This document shows, in pieces, positions 26,432 through 38,114 of a stretch of DNA of 64,000 nt (its first letter is position 1; every line of letters starts with the position of its first letter). The translations under genes and the position numbers were made by a program. Location: assembly GCA_029721435.1 (NCBI GenBank), contig CM056580.1, forward strand, positions 24,732,367-24,796,366, read 5' to 3'. Under the pieces are notes generated by a model. The model searched no databases. It was not told where the DNA came from and saw only the letters and a program-made list of their open reading frames with translations. This DNA comes from Gymnothorax reevesii. Lineage: Eukaryota; Chordata; Actinopteri; Anguilliformes; Muraenidae.

Positions 26432-28111
26432 GCTAGCATTAGCATGTTAGCATTTGCATTCAAACATTTATATCACTCAATTTCCATTTTACACAAGAAG
26501 GGTTAAGCTGAAATGCCATCTGATCTCATGTTATCATCATAGAGGACACGTTAAGTATGGAAAAGACCAGATATTAGCACTTGCATTAGATCGCTAGCAT
26601 TAGCATTTTAGCATCAGCATGTAAGCAGTAGCATTGAAACATTAACATGACCCAATTTGCTTATTATACAAGAAGGGTTAAGCTGAAATGTCATCTGAAC
26701 TCATATTAACATCATAGAGGACACGTACAGTATGAAAACGACCAGATATTAGCACTCACATTAGATCGCTAGCATTAGCATGTTAGCATTAGCATTCAAA
26801 CATTTATATCACTCAATTTCCATTTTACACAAGAAGGGTTAAGCTGAAATGCCATCTGATCTCATGTTATCATCATAGAGGACACGTTAAGTATGGAAAT
26901 GACCAGATATTAGCACTTGCATTAGATCGCTAGCATTAGCATTTTAGCATCAGCATGTAAGCAGTAGCATTGAAACATTAACATGACCCAATTTGCTAAT
27001 TATACAAGAAGGGTTGAGCTGAAATGTCATCTGATCTCATATTAACATCATAGAGGACACGTACAGTATGAAAACGACCAGATTTTAGCACTCACATTAG
27101 ATCGCTAGCATTAGCATGTTAGCATTTGCATTTAAACATTTATATCACTCAATTTCCATTTTACACAAGAAGGCTTAAACTGAAATGCCATCTGATGTCA
27201 TGTTAATATCATAGAGGACATGTTAAGTATGGAAATGACCAGACATTAGCACTTGCATTAGATCGCTAGCATTAGCTTTTTAGCATCAGCATGTAAGCAT
27301 TAGCATTGAAACATTAACATGACCCAATTTGCTTATTATACAAGAAGGGTTAAGCTGAAATGTCATCTGATCTCATATTAACATCATAGAGGACACGTAC
27401 AGTTTGAAAACGACCAGATATAAGCACTCACATTAGATCGCAAGCATTAGCATGTTAGCATTAGCATTCAAGCATTTATATCACTCAATTTCCATTTTAC
27501 ACAAGAAGGGTTAAGCTGAAATGCCATCTGATCTCATGTTATCATCATAGAGGACACGTTAAGTATGGAAATGACCAGATATTAGCACTTGCATTAGATC
27601 GCTAGCATTAGCATTTTAGCATCAGCATGTAAGCAGTAGCATTGAAACATTAACATGACCCAATTTGCTAATTATACAAGAAGGGTTCAGCTGAAATGTC
27701 ATCTGATCTCATATTAACATCATAGAGGACACGTACAGTATGAAAACGACCAGATTTTAGCACTCACATTAGATCGCTAGCATTAGCATGTTAGCATTTG
27801 CATTTAAACATTTATATCACTCAATTACCATTTTACACAAGAAGGCTTAAACTGAAATGCCATCTGCTCTCATGTTAACATCATAGAGGACACGTTAAGT
27901 ATGGAAATGACCAGATATTAGCACTTACATTAGATCGCTAGCATTAGCATTTTAGCATCAGCATGTAAGCATTAGCATTGAAACATTAACATGACCCAAT
28001 TTGCTTATTATACAAGAAGGGTTTAGCTGAAATGTCATCTGATCTCATATTAACATCATAGAGGACATGTACAGTTTGAAAATGACCAGATATTAGCACT
28101 CGAATTAGATT
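26432..28111. repeat. Five A-B dimers leading into the long C-containing unit
   Basis: Monomers 26432 to 27937 are five exact 336-bp dimers. Markers shared with 14.3-15.5 kb (offset 12,137) and 39.3-40.5 kb (offset 12,866): GGAAAAGACC (14422, 26559, 39425), CTGAACTCATATT, CCAGACATTAGC (27239, 40105; the 15.1-kb copy reads GGCCAGACATT), and GCAAGCATTAGC with TTCAAGCATT at 15303, 27440 and 40306. The B at 27601 has GGTTCAGCTG, repeated at 33531 (offset 5930). Confidence 0.9.
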
Positions 28112-28286
28112 GCTAGCATTAGCATTTTTGCATCAGTATGTTAGCATTAGCATTGATACATTAACATTACCCAATTTGCTTATTATACAAGAAGGGTTAA
28201 GCTGAAATGTCATCTGATCTCATATTAACATCATAGAGGACACGTACAGTATGAAAACGACCAGATATTAGCACTCACATTAGATC

Positions 28287-28447
28287 GCTAGCATTAGCAT
28301 GTTAGCATTAGCATTCAAACATTTATATCACTCAATTTCCATTTTACACAAGAAGGGTTAAGCTGAAATGCCATCTGATCTCATGTTATCATCATAGAGG
28401 ACACGTTAAGTATGGAAATGACCAGATATTAGCACTCACATTAGATC
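28287..28447 (+). repeat. Chimeric A monomer at an A-A junction
   Basis: The tail is A-type up to GGAAATGACCAGATATTAGC but ends CACTCACATT, the B-type end that precedes an A. The next monomer is accordingly another A (28448). The switch lies in or near the GACCAGATATTAGCAC stretch shared by both tail types. The same junction is inherited at 34217, 41153 and 45886. Confidence 0.85.
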
Positions 28448-28783
28448 GCTAGCATTAGCATGTTGGCATTTGCATTTAAACATTTATATCACTCAATTTC
28501 CATTTTACACAAGAAGGCTTAAACTGAAATGCCTTCTGATCTCATGTTAACATCATAGAGGACATGTTAAGTATGGAAATGACCAGATATTAGCACTTGC
28601 ATTAGATCGCTAGCATGAGCATTTTAGCATCAGCATGTAAGCATTAGCATTGAAACATTAACATGACCCAATTTGCTTATTATACAAGAAGGGTTAAGCT
28701 GAAATGTCATCTGATCTCATATTAACATCATAGAGGAAATGTACAGTTTGAAAATGACCAGATATTAGCACTCTTATAACATC

Positions 28784-28972
28784 GCTAGCATTAGCAATTT
28801 AGCATTTGCATGTTTGAATTAGCCAGTTAGCATTAGCATTCAAACATTAACCTCACCCAATTTGCTTATTATACAAGAATGGTTAAGCTGAAATGTCATC
28901 TGATCTCATAATAACATCATAGAGGACAGGTACAGTTTGAAAACGACCATATATAAGCACTCACATTAGATC
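28784..28972 (+). repeat. C monomer, no. 9
   Basis: Subfamily with GCATTTGCATG, AAGAATGGTTAAG and CATAATAACATC, shared with 34714, 41650 and 46383. The end reads ACCATATATAAGC, shared only with 34714. Confidence 0.94.
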
Positions 28973-29607
28973 GCTAGCATTAGCATGTTAGCATTAGCAT
29001 TCAAACATTTATATCACTCAATTTCCATTTTACACAAGAAGGGTTAAGCTGAAATGCCATCTGATCTCATATTATCATCATAGAGGACACGTTAAGTATG
29101 GAAATGACCAGATATTAGCACTTGCATTAAATTGCTAGCATTAGCATTTTAGCATCAGCATGTAAGCAGTAGCATTGAAACATTAACATGACCCAATTTG
29201 CTAATCATACAAGAAGGGTTGAGCTGAAATGTCATCTGATCTCATATTAACATCATAGAGGACACGTATAGTATGAAAACGACCAGATTTTAGCACTCAC
29301 ATTAGATCGCTAGCAATAGCATGTTAGCATTTGCATTTAAACATTTATATCACTCAATTACCATTTTACACAAGAAGGCTTAAACTGAAATGCCATCTGA
29401 TCTCATGTTAACATCATTGAGGACACGTTAAGTATGGAAATGACCAGATATTAGCACTTGCATTAGATCGCTAGCATTAGCATTTTAGCATCAGCATGTA
29501 AGCATTAGCATTGAAACATTAACATGACCCAATTTGCTTATTATACAAGAAGGGTTAAGCTGAAATGTCATCTGATCTCATATTAACATCATAGTGGACA
29601 CGTACAG

Positions 29608-29616
29608 TATATAAAA
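29608..29616 (+). other. TATATAAAA created by a one-base insertion, copy 1
   Basis: The tail of the B at 29470 reads AGTATATAAAACG where others read AGTATGAAAACG. The extra base makes this monomer 176 bp and produces a TATA-box-like string. There is no evidence of a promoter here. Confidence 0.75.
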
Positions 29617-31836
29617 CGACCAGATATTAGCACTCACATTAGATCGCTAGCATTAGCAAGTTAGCATTTGCATTTAAACATTTATGTCACTCAATTTCCA
29701 TTTTACACAAGAAGGCTTAAACTGAAATGCCATCTGATCTCATGTTATCATCAAAGAGGACATGTCAAGTATGGAAATGACCAGATATTAGCACTTGCAT
29801 TAGATTGCTAGCATTAGCATTTTAGCATCAGCATGTAAGCATTAGCATTGAAACATTATCATGACCCAATTTGCTTATTATACAAGAAGGGTTAAGCTGA
29901 AATGTCATCTGATCTCATATTAACATCATAGTGGACTCGTACAGTATGAAAACGACCAGATATTAGCACTCACATTAGATCGCTAGCATTAGCATGTTAG
30001 CAGTTGCATTCAAACATTTATATCACTCAATTTCCATTTTACACAAGAAGGGTTAAGCTGAAATGCCATCTGATCTCATGTTATCATCATAGAGGACACG
30101 TTAAGTATGGAAATGACCAGATATTAGCACTTGCATTAGATCGCTAGCATTAGCATTTTAGCATCAGCATGTAAGCAGTAGCATTGAAACATTAACATGA
30201 CCCAATTTGCTAATTTTACAAGAAGGGTTGAGCTGAAATGTCATCTGATCTCATATTAACATCATAGAGGACACGTGCAGTATAAAAACGACCAGATTTT
30301 AGCACTCACATTAGATTGCTAGCATTAGCATGTTAGCATTTGCACTTAAACATTTATATCACTCAATTACCATTTTACACAAGAAGGCTTAAACTGAAAT
30401 GCCATCTGATCTCATGTTAACATCATTGAGGACACGTTAAGTATGGAAATGACCAGATATTAGCACTTGCATTAGATCGCTAGCATTAGCATTTTAGCAT
30501 CAGCATGTAAGCATTAGCATTGAAACATTAACATGACCCAATTTGCTTATTATACAAGAAGGGTTAAGCTGAAATGTCATCTGATCTCATATTAACATCA
30601 TAGAGGACAGGTACAGTATGAAAATGACCAGATTTTAGCACTCACATTAGATCGCTAGCATTAGAATGTTAGCATTTGCATTGAAACATTTATATCACTC
30701 AATTACCATTTTACACAAGAAGGCTTAAACTGAAATGCCATCTGTTCTCATGTTAACATCATAGAGGACACGTTAAGTATGGAAATGACCAGATATTAGC
30801 ACTTACATTAGATCGCTAGCATTAGCATTTTAGCATCAGCATGAAAGCATTAGCATTGAAACATTAACATGACCCAATTTGCTTGTTATACAAGAAGGGT
30901 GAAGCTGAAATGTCATCTGATCTCATATTAACATCATAGTGGACATGTACAGTTTGAAAATGACCAGATATTAGCACTCGAATTAGATTGGTAGCATTAG
31001 CATTTTTGCATCAGTTTGTTAGCATTAGCATTGATACATTAACATGACCCAATTTGCTTATTATACAAGAAGGGTTAAGCTGAAATGTCATCTGATCTCA
31101 TATTAACATCATAGAGGACACGTACAGTATGAAAACGACCAGATATTAGCACTCACATTATATCGCTAGCATTAGCATGTTAGCATTAGCATTCAAACAT
31201 TTATATCACTCAATTTCCATTTTACACAAGAAGGGTTAAGCTGAAATGCCATCTGATCTCATGTTATCATCATAGAGGACACGTTAAGTATGGAAATGAC
31301 CAGATATTAGCACTTGCATTAGATCGCTAGCATTAGCATTTTAGCATCAGCATGTAAGCAGTAGCATTGAAACATTAACATGACCCAATTTGCTAATTAT
31401 ACAAGAAGGGTTGAGCTGAAATGTCATCTGATCTCATATTAACATCATAGAGGACACGTACAGTATGAAAACGACCAGATTTTAGCACTCACATTAGATT
31501 TCTAGCATTAGCATGTTAGCATTTGCATTTAAACATTTATATCACTCAATTTCCATTTTACACAAGAAGGCTTAAACTGAAATGCCATCTGATCTCATGT
31601 TAACATCATAGAGGACACGTTAAGTATGGAAATGACCAGATATTAGCACTTGCATTAGATCGCTAGCATTAGCATTTTAGCATCAGCATGTAAGCATTAG
31701 CATTGAAACATTAACATGACCCAATTTGCTTATTATACAAGAAGGGTTAAGCTGAAATGTCATCTGATCTCATATTAACATCATAGAGGAAATGTACAGT
31801 TTGAAAATGACCAGATATTAGCACTCTTATAACATC

Positions 31837-32025
31837 GCTAGCATTAGCAATTCAGCATTGGCATTTTTGAATTAGCCAGTTAGCATTAGCATTCAAACAT
31901 TAACCTCACCCAATTTGCTTATTATACAAGAAGGGTTAAGCTGAAATGTCATCCGATCTCATATTAACATCATAGAGGACAGGTACAGTTTGAAAACGAC
32001 CAGATATAAGCACTCACATTAGATC
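31837..32025 (+). repeat. C monomer, no. 10, hairpin arm altered
   Basis: AATTCAGCATT head; the left arm reads ATTTTTGAAT instead of ATGTTTGAAT, breaking one pair in the 10-bp stem. The same change is in the duplicate at 36757 but not in the related C at 49772. Confidence 0.94.
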
Positions 32026-34713
32026 GCTAGCATTAGCATGTTAGCATTAGCATTCAAACATTTATATCACTCAATTTCCATTTTACACAAGAAGGGTTGA
32101 GCTGAAATGTCATCTGATCTCATATTAACATCATAGTGGACTCGTACAGTATGAAAACGACCAGATATTAGCACTCACATTAGATCGCTAGCATTAGCAT
32201 GTAAGCATTTGCATTTAAACATTTATGTCACTCAATTTCCATTTTACACAAGAAGGTTTAAACTGAAATGCCATCTGATCTCATGTTAACATCATAGAGG
32301 ACATGTTAAGCATGGAAATGACCAGATATTGGCACTTGCATTAGATCGCTAGCATTAGCATTTTAGCATCAGCATGTAAGCATTAGCATTGAAACATTAA
32401 CATGACCCAATTTGCTTATTGTACAAGAAGTATTAAGCTGAAATGTCATCTGATCTCATATTAACATCATAGAGGACACGTACAGTATGAAAACGACCAG
32501 ATTTTAGCACTCACATTAGATCGCTAGCATTAGCATGTTAGCATTTGCATTTAAACATTTATATCACTCAAATACCATTTTAGACAAGAAGGCTTAAACT
32601 GAAATGCCATCTGATCTCATGTTAACATCATTGAGGACACGTTAAGTATGGAAATGACCAGATATTAGCACTTGCATTAGATCGCTAGCATTAGCATTTT
32701 AGCATCAGCATGTAAGCATTAGCATTGAAACATTAACATGACCCAATTTGCTAATTATACAAGAAGGGTTGAGCTGAAATGTCATCTGATCTCATATTAA
32801 CATCATAGAGGACACGTACAGTATGAAAACGACCAGATTTTAGCACTCACATTAGATCGCTAGCATTAGTATGTTAGCATTTGCATTTAAACATTTATAT
32901 CACTCAATTACCATTTTACACAAGAAGGCTTAAACTGAAATGCCATCTGATCTCATGTTAACATCATTGAGGACACGTTAAGTATGGAAATGACCAGATA
33001 TTAGCACTTGCATTAGATCGCTAGCATTAGCATTTTAGCATCAGCATGTAAGCATTAGCATTGAAACATTAACATGACCAAATTTGCTTATTATACAAGA
33101 AGGGTTAAGCTGAAATGTCATCTGATCTCATATTAACATCATAGAGGACATGTACAGTTTGAAAATGACCAGATATTAGCACTCGAATTAGATTGCTAGC
33201 ATTAGCATTTTTGCATCAGTATGTTAGCATTAGCATTGATACATTAACATTACCCAATTTGCTTATTATACAAGAAGGGTTAAGCTGAAATGTCATCTGA
33301 TCTCATATTAACATCATAGAGGACATGTACAGTATGAAAACGACCAGATATTAGCACTCACATTAGATCGCTAGCATTAGCATGTTAGCATTAGCATTCA
33401 AACATTTATATCACTCAATTTCCATTTTACACAAGAAGGGTTAAGCTGAAATGCCATCTGATCTCATGTTATCATCATAGAGGACACGTTAAGTATGGAA
33501 ATGACCAGATATTAGCACTTGCATTAGATCGCTAGCATTAGCATTTTAGCATCAGCATGTAAGCAGTAGCATTGAAACATTAACATGACCCAATTTGCTA
33601 ATTATACAAGAAGGGTTCAGCTGAAATGTCATCTGATCTCATATTAACATCATAGAGGACACGTACAGTATGAAAACGACCAGATTTTAGCACTCACATT
33701 AGATCGCTAGCATTAGCATGTTAGCATTTGCATTTAAACATTTATATCACTCAATTACCATTTTACACAAGAAGGCTTAAACTGAAATGCCATCTGCTCT
33801 CATGTTAACATCATAGAGGACACGTTAAGTATGGAAATGACCAGATATTAGCACTTACATTAGATCGCTAGCATTAGCATTTTAGCATCAGCATGTAAGC
33901 ATTAGCATTGAAACATTAACATGACCCAATTTGCTTATTATACAAGAAGGGTTTAGCTGAAATGTCATCTGATCTCATATTAACATCATAGAGGACATGT
34001 ACAGTTTGAAAATGACCAGAAATTAGCACTCGAATTAGATTGCTAGCATTAGCATTTTTGCATCAGTATGTTAGCATTAGCATTGATACATTAACATTAC
34101 CCAATTTGCTTATTATACAAGAAGGGTTAAGCTGAAATGTCATCTGATCTCATATTAACATCATAGAGGACACGTACAGTATGAAAACGACCAGATATTA
34201 GCACTCACATTAGATCGCTAGCATTAGCATGTTAGCATTAGCATTCAAACATTTATATCACTCAATTTCCATTTTACACAAGAAGGGTTAAGCTGAAATG
34301 CCATCTGATCTCATGTTATCATCATAGAGGACACGTTAAGTATGGAAATGACCAGATATTAGCACTCACATTAGATCGCTAGCATTAGCATGTTGGCATT
34401 TGCATTTAAACATTTATATCACTCAATTTCCATTTTACACAAGAAGGCTTAAACTGAAATGCCTTCTGATCTCATGTTAACATCATAGAGGACATGTTAA
34501 GTATGGAAATGACCAGATATTAGCACTTGCATTAGATCGCTAGCATGAGCATTTTAGCATCAGCATGTAAGCATTAGCATTGAAACATTAACATGACCCA
34601 ATTTGCTTATTATACAAGAAGGGTTAAGCTGAAATGTCATCTGATCTCATATTAACATCATAGAGGAAATGTACAGTTTGAAAATGACCAGATATTAGCA
34701 CTCTTATAACATC

Positions 34714-34902
34714 GCTAGCATTAGCAATTTAGCATTTGCATGTTTGAATTAGCCAGTTAGCATTAGCATTCAAACATTAACCTCACCCAATTTGCTTATT
34801 ATACAAGAATGGTTAAGCTGAAATGTCATCTGATCTCATAATAACATCATAGAGGACAGGTACAGTTTGAAAACGACCATATATAAGCACTCACATTAGA
34901 TC
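34714..34902 (+). repeat. C monomer, no. 11
   Basis: Duplicate of 28784 at offset 5930, including ACCATATATAAGC. Confidence 0.95.
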
Positions 34903-35399
34903 GCTAGCATTAGCATGTTAGCATTAGCATTCAAACATTTATATCACTCAATTTCCATTTTACACAAGAAGGGTTAAGCTGAAATGCCATCTGATCTCAT
35001 ATTATCATCATAGAGGACACGTTAAGTATGGAAATGACCAGATATTAGCACTTGCATTAAATTGCTAGCATTAGCATTTTAGCATCAGCATGTAAGCAGT
35101 AGCATTGAAACATTAACATGACCCAATTTGCTAATCATACAAGAAGGGTTGAGCTGAAATGTCATCTGATCTCATATTAACATCATAGAGGACACGTATA
35201 GTATGAAAACGACCAGATTTTAGCACTCACATTAGATCGCTAGCAATAGCATGTTAGCATTTGCATTTAAACATTTATATCACTCAATTACCATTTTACA
35301 CAAGAAGGCTTAAACTGAAATGCCATCTGATCTCATGTTAACATCATTGAGGACACGTTAAGTATGGAAATGACCAGATATTAGCACTTGCATTAGATC

Positions 35400-35574
35400 G
35401 CTAGCATTAGCATTTTAGCATCAGCATGTAAGCATTAGCATTGAAACATTAACATGACCCAATTTGCTTATTATACAAGAAGGGTTAAGCTGAAATGTCA
35501 TCTGATCTCATATTAACATCATAGAGGACAGGTACAGTATGAAAATGACCAGATTTTAGCACTCACATTAGATC
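35400..35574 (+). repeat. Chimeric B monomer at the six-monomer deletion junction
   Basis: The head matches the B at 29470 and the tail (GAGGACAGGTACAGTATGAAAATG) the B at 30479. Everything between, 1009 bp, is absent from this copy. The monomer keeps its normal 175 bp, showing that the exchange was between aligned positions of two B monomers. Confidence 0.88.
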
Positions 35575-36756
35575 GCTAGCATTAGAATGTTAGCATTTGC
35601 ATTGAAACATTTATATCACTCAATTACCATTTTACACAAGAAGGCTTAAACTGAAATGCCATCTGTTCTCATGTTAACATCATAGAGGACACGTTAAGTA
35701 TGGAAATGACCAGATATTAGCACTCACATTAGATCGCTAGCATTAGCATTTTAGCATCAGCATGAAAGCATTAGCATTGAAACATTAACATGACCCAATT
35801 TGCTTGTTATACAAGAAGGGTGAAGCTGAAATGTCATCTGATCTCATATTAACATCATAGTGGACATGTACAGTTGAAAATGACCAGATATTAGCACTCG
35901 AATTAGATTGGTAGCATTAGCATTTTTGCATCAGTTTGTTAGCATTAGCATTGATACATTAACATGACCCAATTTGCTTATTATACAAGAAGGGTTAAGC
36001 TGAAATGTCATCTGATCTCATATTAACATCATAGAGGACACGTACAGTATGAAAACGACCAGATATTAGCACTCACATTATATCGCTAGCATTAGCATGT
36101 TAGCATTAGCATTCAAACATTTATATCACTCAATTTCCATTTTACACAAGAAGGGTTAAGCTGAAATGCCATCTGATCTCATGTTATCATCATAGAGGAC
36201 ACGTTAAGTGTGGAAATGACCAGATATTAGCACTTGCATTAGATCGCTAGCATTAGCATTTTAGCATCAGCATGTAAGCAGTAGCATTGAAACATTAACA
36301 TGACCCAATTTGCTAATTATACAAGAAGGGTTGAGCTGAAATGTCATCTGATCTCATATTAACATCATAGAGGACACGTACAGTATGAAAACGACCAGAT
36401 TTTAGCACTCACATTAGATTTCTAGCATTAGCATGTTAGCATTTGCATTTAAACATTTATATCACTCAATTTCCATTTTACACAAGAAGGCTTAAACTGA
36501 AATGCCATCTGATCTCATGTTAACATCATAGAGGACACGTTAAGTATGGAAATGACCAGATATTAGCACTTGCATTAGATCGCTAGCATTAGCATTTTAG
36601 CATCAGCATGTAAGCATTAGCATTGAAACATTAACATGACCCAATTTGCTTATTATACAAGAAGGGTTAAGCTGAAATGTCATCTGATCTCATATTAACA
36701 TCATAGAGGACATGTACAGTTTGAAAATGACCAGATATTAGCACTCTTATAACATC

Positions 36757-36945
36757 GCTAGCATTAGCAATTCAGCATTGGCATTTTTGAATTAGCCAGT
36801 TAGCATTAGCATTCAAACATTAACCTCACCCAATTTGCTTATTATACAAGAAGGGTTAAGCTGAAATGTCATCCGATCTCATATTAACATCATAGAGGAC
36901 AGGTACAGTTTGAAAACGACCAGATATAAGCACTCACATTAGATC
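36757..36945 (+). repeat. C monomer, no. 12, hairpin arm altered
   Basis: Duplicate of 31837 at offset 4920 with the same ATTTTTGAAT arm. The preceding B reads GAGGACATGTACAG where the earlier copy has GAGGAAATGTACAG. Confidence 0.95.
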
Positions 36946-38114
36946 GCTAGCATTAGCATGTTAGCATTAGCATTCAAACATTTATATCACTCAATTTCCA
37001 TTTTACACAAGAAGGGTTGAGCTGAAATGTCATCTGATCTCATATTAACATCATAGTGGACTCGTACAGTATGAAAACGACCAGATATTAGCACTCACAT
37101 TAGATCGCTAGCATTAGCATGTAAGCATTTGCATTTAAACATTTATGTCACTCAATTTCCATTTTACACAAGAAGGTTTAAACTGAAATGCCATCTGATC
37201 TCATGTTAACATCATAGAGGACATGTTAAGCATGGAAATGACCAGATATTGGCACTTGCATTAGATCGCTAGCATTAGCATTTTAGCATCAGCATGTAAG
37301 CATTAGCATTGAAACATTAACATGACCCAATTTGCTTATTGTACAAGAAGTATTAAGCTGAAATGTCATCTGATCTCATATTAACATCATAGAGGACACG
37401 TACAGTATGAAAACGACCAGATTTTAGCACTCACATTAGATCGCTAGCATTAGCATGTTAGCATTTGCATTTAAACATTTATATCACTCAAATACCATTT
37501 TACACAAGAAGGCTTAAACTGAAATGCCATCTGATCTCATGTTAACATCATTGAGGACACGTTAAGTATGGAAATGACCAGATATTAGCACTTGCATTAG
37601 ATCGCTAGCATTAGCATTTTAGCATCAGCATGTAAGCATTAGCATTGAAACATTAACATGACCCAATTTGCTAATTATACAAGAAGGGTTGAGCTGAAAT
37701 GTCATCTGATCTCATATTAACATCATAGAGGACACGTACAGTATGAAAACGACCAGATTTTAGCACTCACATTAGATCGCTAGCATTAGTATGTTAGCAT
37801 TTGCATTTAAACATTTATATCACTCAATTACCATTTTACACAAGAAGGCTTAAACTGAAATGCCATCTGATCTCATGTTAACATCATTGAGGACACGTTA
37901 AGTATGGAAATGACCAGATATTAGCACTTGCATTAGATCGCTAGCATTAGCATTTTAGCATCAGCATGTAAGCATTAGCATTGAAACATTAACATGACCA
38001 AATTTGCTTATTATACAAGAAGGGTTAAGCTGAAATGTCATCTGATCTCATATTAACATCATAGAGGACATGTACAGTTTGAAAATGACCAGATATTAGC
38101 ACTCGAATTAGATT

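Larger units (their letters stand above)
28112..34041. repeat. Long composite unit, version 1 (35 monomers, 5930 bp)
   Basis: Order: B' A A B C, A B x6 with one 1-bp insertion, B' (30990), A B A B, C (31837), A A B, A B A B, B' (33195), A B A B. Markers: GTTGGCATTTGC (28462), GCCTTCTGATC (28531), ACCATATATAAGC in the first C, TATATAAAAC near 29608, CACGTGCAGTATAAAAACG near 30274, GATTGGTAGC near 30986, CATCAGTTTGTTAGC near 31009, TTCTAGCATT at 31500 and GTACAAGAAGTATTAAG at 32421. It is repeated, with a six-monomer loss, from 34042. Two C monomers sit 3053 bp apart. Confidence 0.92.
34042..38114. repeat. Long composite unit, version 2, shortened by six monomers
   Basis: Starts as a copy of 28112 at offset 5930 (GTTGGCATTTGC 34392, GCCTTCTGATC 34461, C at 34714). 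Within the B monomer at 35400 the offset changes to 4921. The head of that monomer corresponds to 29470 and its tail (GACAGGTACAGTATGAAAATG) to 30479. The missing 1009 bp is six monomers plus the extra base carried by version 1. A private one-base loss (CAGTTGAAAATG near 35872) changes the offset to 4920, which holds through the C at 36757, GTACAAGAAGTATTAAG at 37341 and the B' at 38115. Confidence 0.92.

Noticed and set aside
29608..29616. TATA-box promoter at TATATAAAA
   Set aside because: It arises from a one-base insertion in a repeat tail, has no adjoining gene, and its three copies are explained by duplication of the segment.
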